From Lachnospiraceae bacterium (GTDB lineage Bacteria; Bacillota; Clostridia; Lachnospirales; Lachnospiraceae), in the NCBI GenBank assembly GCA_021202715.1, contig JAJQCL010000005.1, positions 1 to 5,068 of the forward strand: a stretch of 5,068 bases of DNA. The letters run 5' to 3'. This document shows, in pieces, positions 4,403-5,068 of the stretch; position 1 is the first letter of the stretch; every line of letters starts with the position of its first letter. Below the pieces are notes generated by a model, which was given only the letters and a program-made list of their open reading frames with translations, did no database searches and was not told where the DNA came from. The position numbers were made by a program, and so were the translations under genes.

Positions 4403-5068
4403 ATGAGCAAGATCATTCTGACCGGCGACCGCCCGACCGGAAGACTCCATGTCGGACACTACGTGGGTTCCCTCAAAAGACGGGTGGAGCTGCAGAACTC
4501 CGGTGAATACGACGCCATTTACATCATGATCGCTGATGCCCAGGCGCTGACCGACAACGCGGACAACCCCGAAAAAGTGCGGCAGAACATCATCGAGGTT
4601 GCCCTGGATTACCTGTCCTGCGGGCTCGATCCGGCCAGATCCACTCTTCTCATCCAGTCGCAGATCCCCGAGCTGACGGAGCTCACCTTCTACTATATGA
4701 ACCTGGTCACCGTGTCCCGGCTGCAGCGTAACCCTACGGTAAAGAGCGAAATTCAGATGCGCGGCTTTCAGGCCAGCATCCCTGTCGGCTTCTTCACCTA
4801 TCCGATCAGTCAGGCGGCCGACATCACGGCCTTCAAGGCCACAACGGTTCCCGTGGGCGAGGACCAGCTTCCCATGCTGGAGCAGTGTAAGGAGATCGTT
4901 CACAAATTCAATGCGGTCTACGGCGAGACCCTCGTCGATCCGGACGTCATGCTTCCGAGCAATGCAGCCTGCCTCCGCCTCCCCGGCATCGACGGCAAGG
5001 CCAAGATGAGCAAATCCCTCGGCAACTGCATTTACCTCTCTGACACAGCGGAGGAAGTGAAAAAGAAG
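4403..5068 (+). CDS. trpS: Tryptophanyl-tRNA synthetase, N-terminal part (3' end outside window)
   Basis: This is the class I aminoacyl-tRNA synthetase that activates tryptophan with ATP and charges tRNA-Trp in the cytoplasm. ATG at 4403 is preceded by GAAGGA (4389-4394) with an 8-nt spacer. The 222 residues present cover the Rossmann catalytic domain. They include the HIGH-class motif HVGH (16-19, within TGDRPTGRLHVGHYVGS), IADAQALTD, QSQIPELTELT, RNPTVKSEIQ, YPISQAADI, VPVGEDQ and the KMSKS loop at 201-205 followed by LGN. The family is usually about 325-345 residues, so roughly the last third, with the anticodon-binding helical domain, lies beyond the window. The gene has its own strong promoter and is probably unrelated in function to the transporter. 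Nothing in the visible part looks damaged. Confidence 0.96.
   Translation, partial: MSKIILTGDRPTGRLHVGHYVGSLKRRVELQNSGEYDAIYIMIADAQALTDNADNPEKVRQNIIEVALDYLSCGLDPARSTLLIQSQIPELTELTFYYMNLVTVSRLQRNPTVKSEIQMRGFQASIPVGFFTYPISQAADITAFKATTVPVGEDQLPMLEQCKEIVHKFNAVYGETLVDPDVMLPSNAACLRLPGIDGKAKMSKSLGNCIYLSDTAEEVKKK

Noticed and set aside
1..5068. CRISPR arrays, tRNA/rRNA genes, transposases or insertion-sequence ends
   Set aside because: No regularly spaced direct repeats, no tRNA-like fold and no transposase-like coding sequence were seen on either strand.

Overview
The window looks like a chromosomal segment of a moderately GC-rich Gram-positive bacterium, most likely one of the Clostridia (Lachnospiraceae-like). 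This is inferred from three things: a lipoprotein with a short Lys-rich signal peptide and a Ser/Thr/Ala/Glu linker, purine-rich Shine-Dalgarno sites, and the style of the tryptophanyl-tRNA synthetase. I ran no database search. All recognised genes lie on the + strand.

Layout. The 3' end of an MscS-type mechanosensitive channel gene (1-497) is followed by a short gap with small inverted repeats and a possible promoter. Next comes a three-gene ABC importer of the phosphonate/phosphite/phosphate (PhnCDE) type: a substrate-binding lipoprotein (phnD-like, 581-1702), the ATPase (phnC, 1759-2508) and a single permease polypeptide made of two fused PhnE domains (2758-4314). A strong sigma-A-like promoter lies 9 bp after the permease stop and drives trpS (4403 to the window end, truncated), whose leader is only about 44 nt and carries a small hairpin.

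How the genes work together. The lipoprotein would capture the oxyanion outside the membrane. The fused permease would form the whole transmembrane pore from one chain, and PhnC, presumably as a homodimer, would power uptake. No C-P lyase, phosphonatase or phosphite dehydrogenase gene is present, so the substrate cannot be told from context. mscS and trpS look like unrelated neighbours.

The most unusual part is the 249-bp gap between phnC and phnE (2509-2757). Transporter genes of this kind usually sit close together, yet this gap is packed with secondary structure: a 12-bp-arm hairpin just after phnC, two mutually exclusive small hairpins, a perfect 11-bp-arm AT-rich palindrome, and a long imperfect hairpin of about 78 nt ending 11 nt before the phnE Shine-Dalgarno. 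phnE itself seems to start at GTG, overlapping the stop of a four-codon minicistron. This region is the best candidate for undescribed regulation or a small repetitive element.
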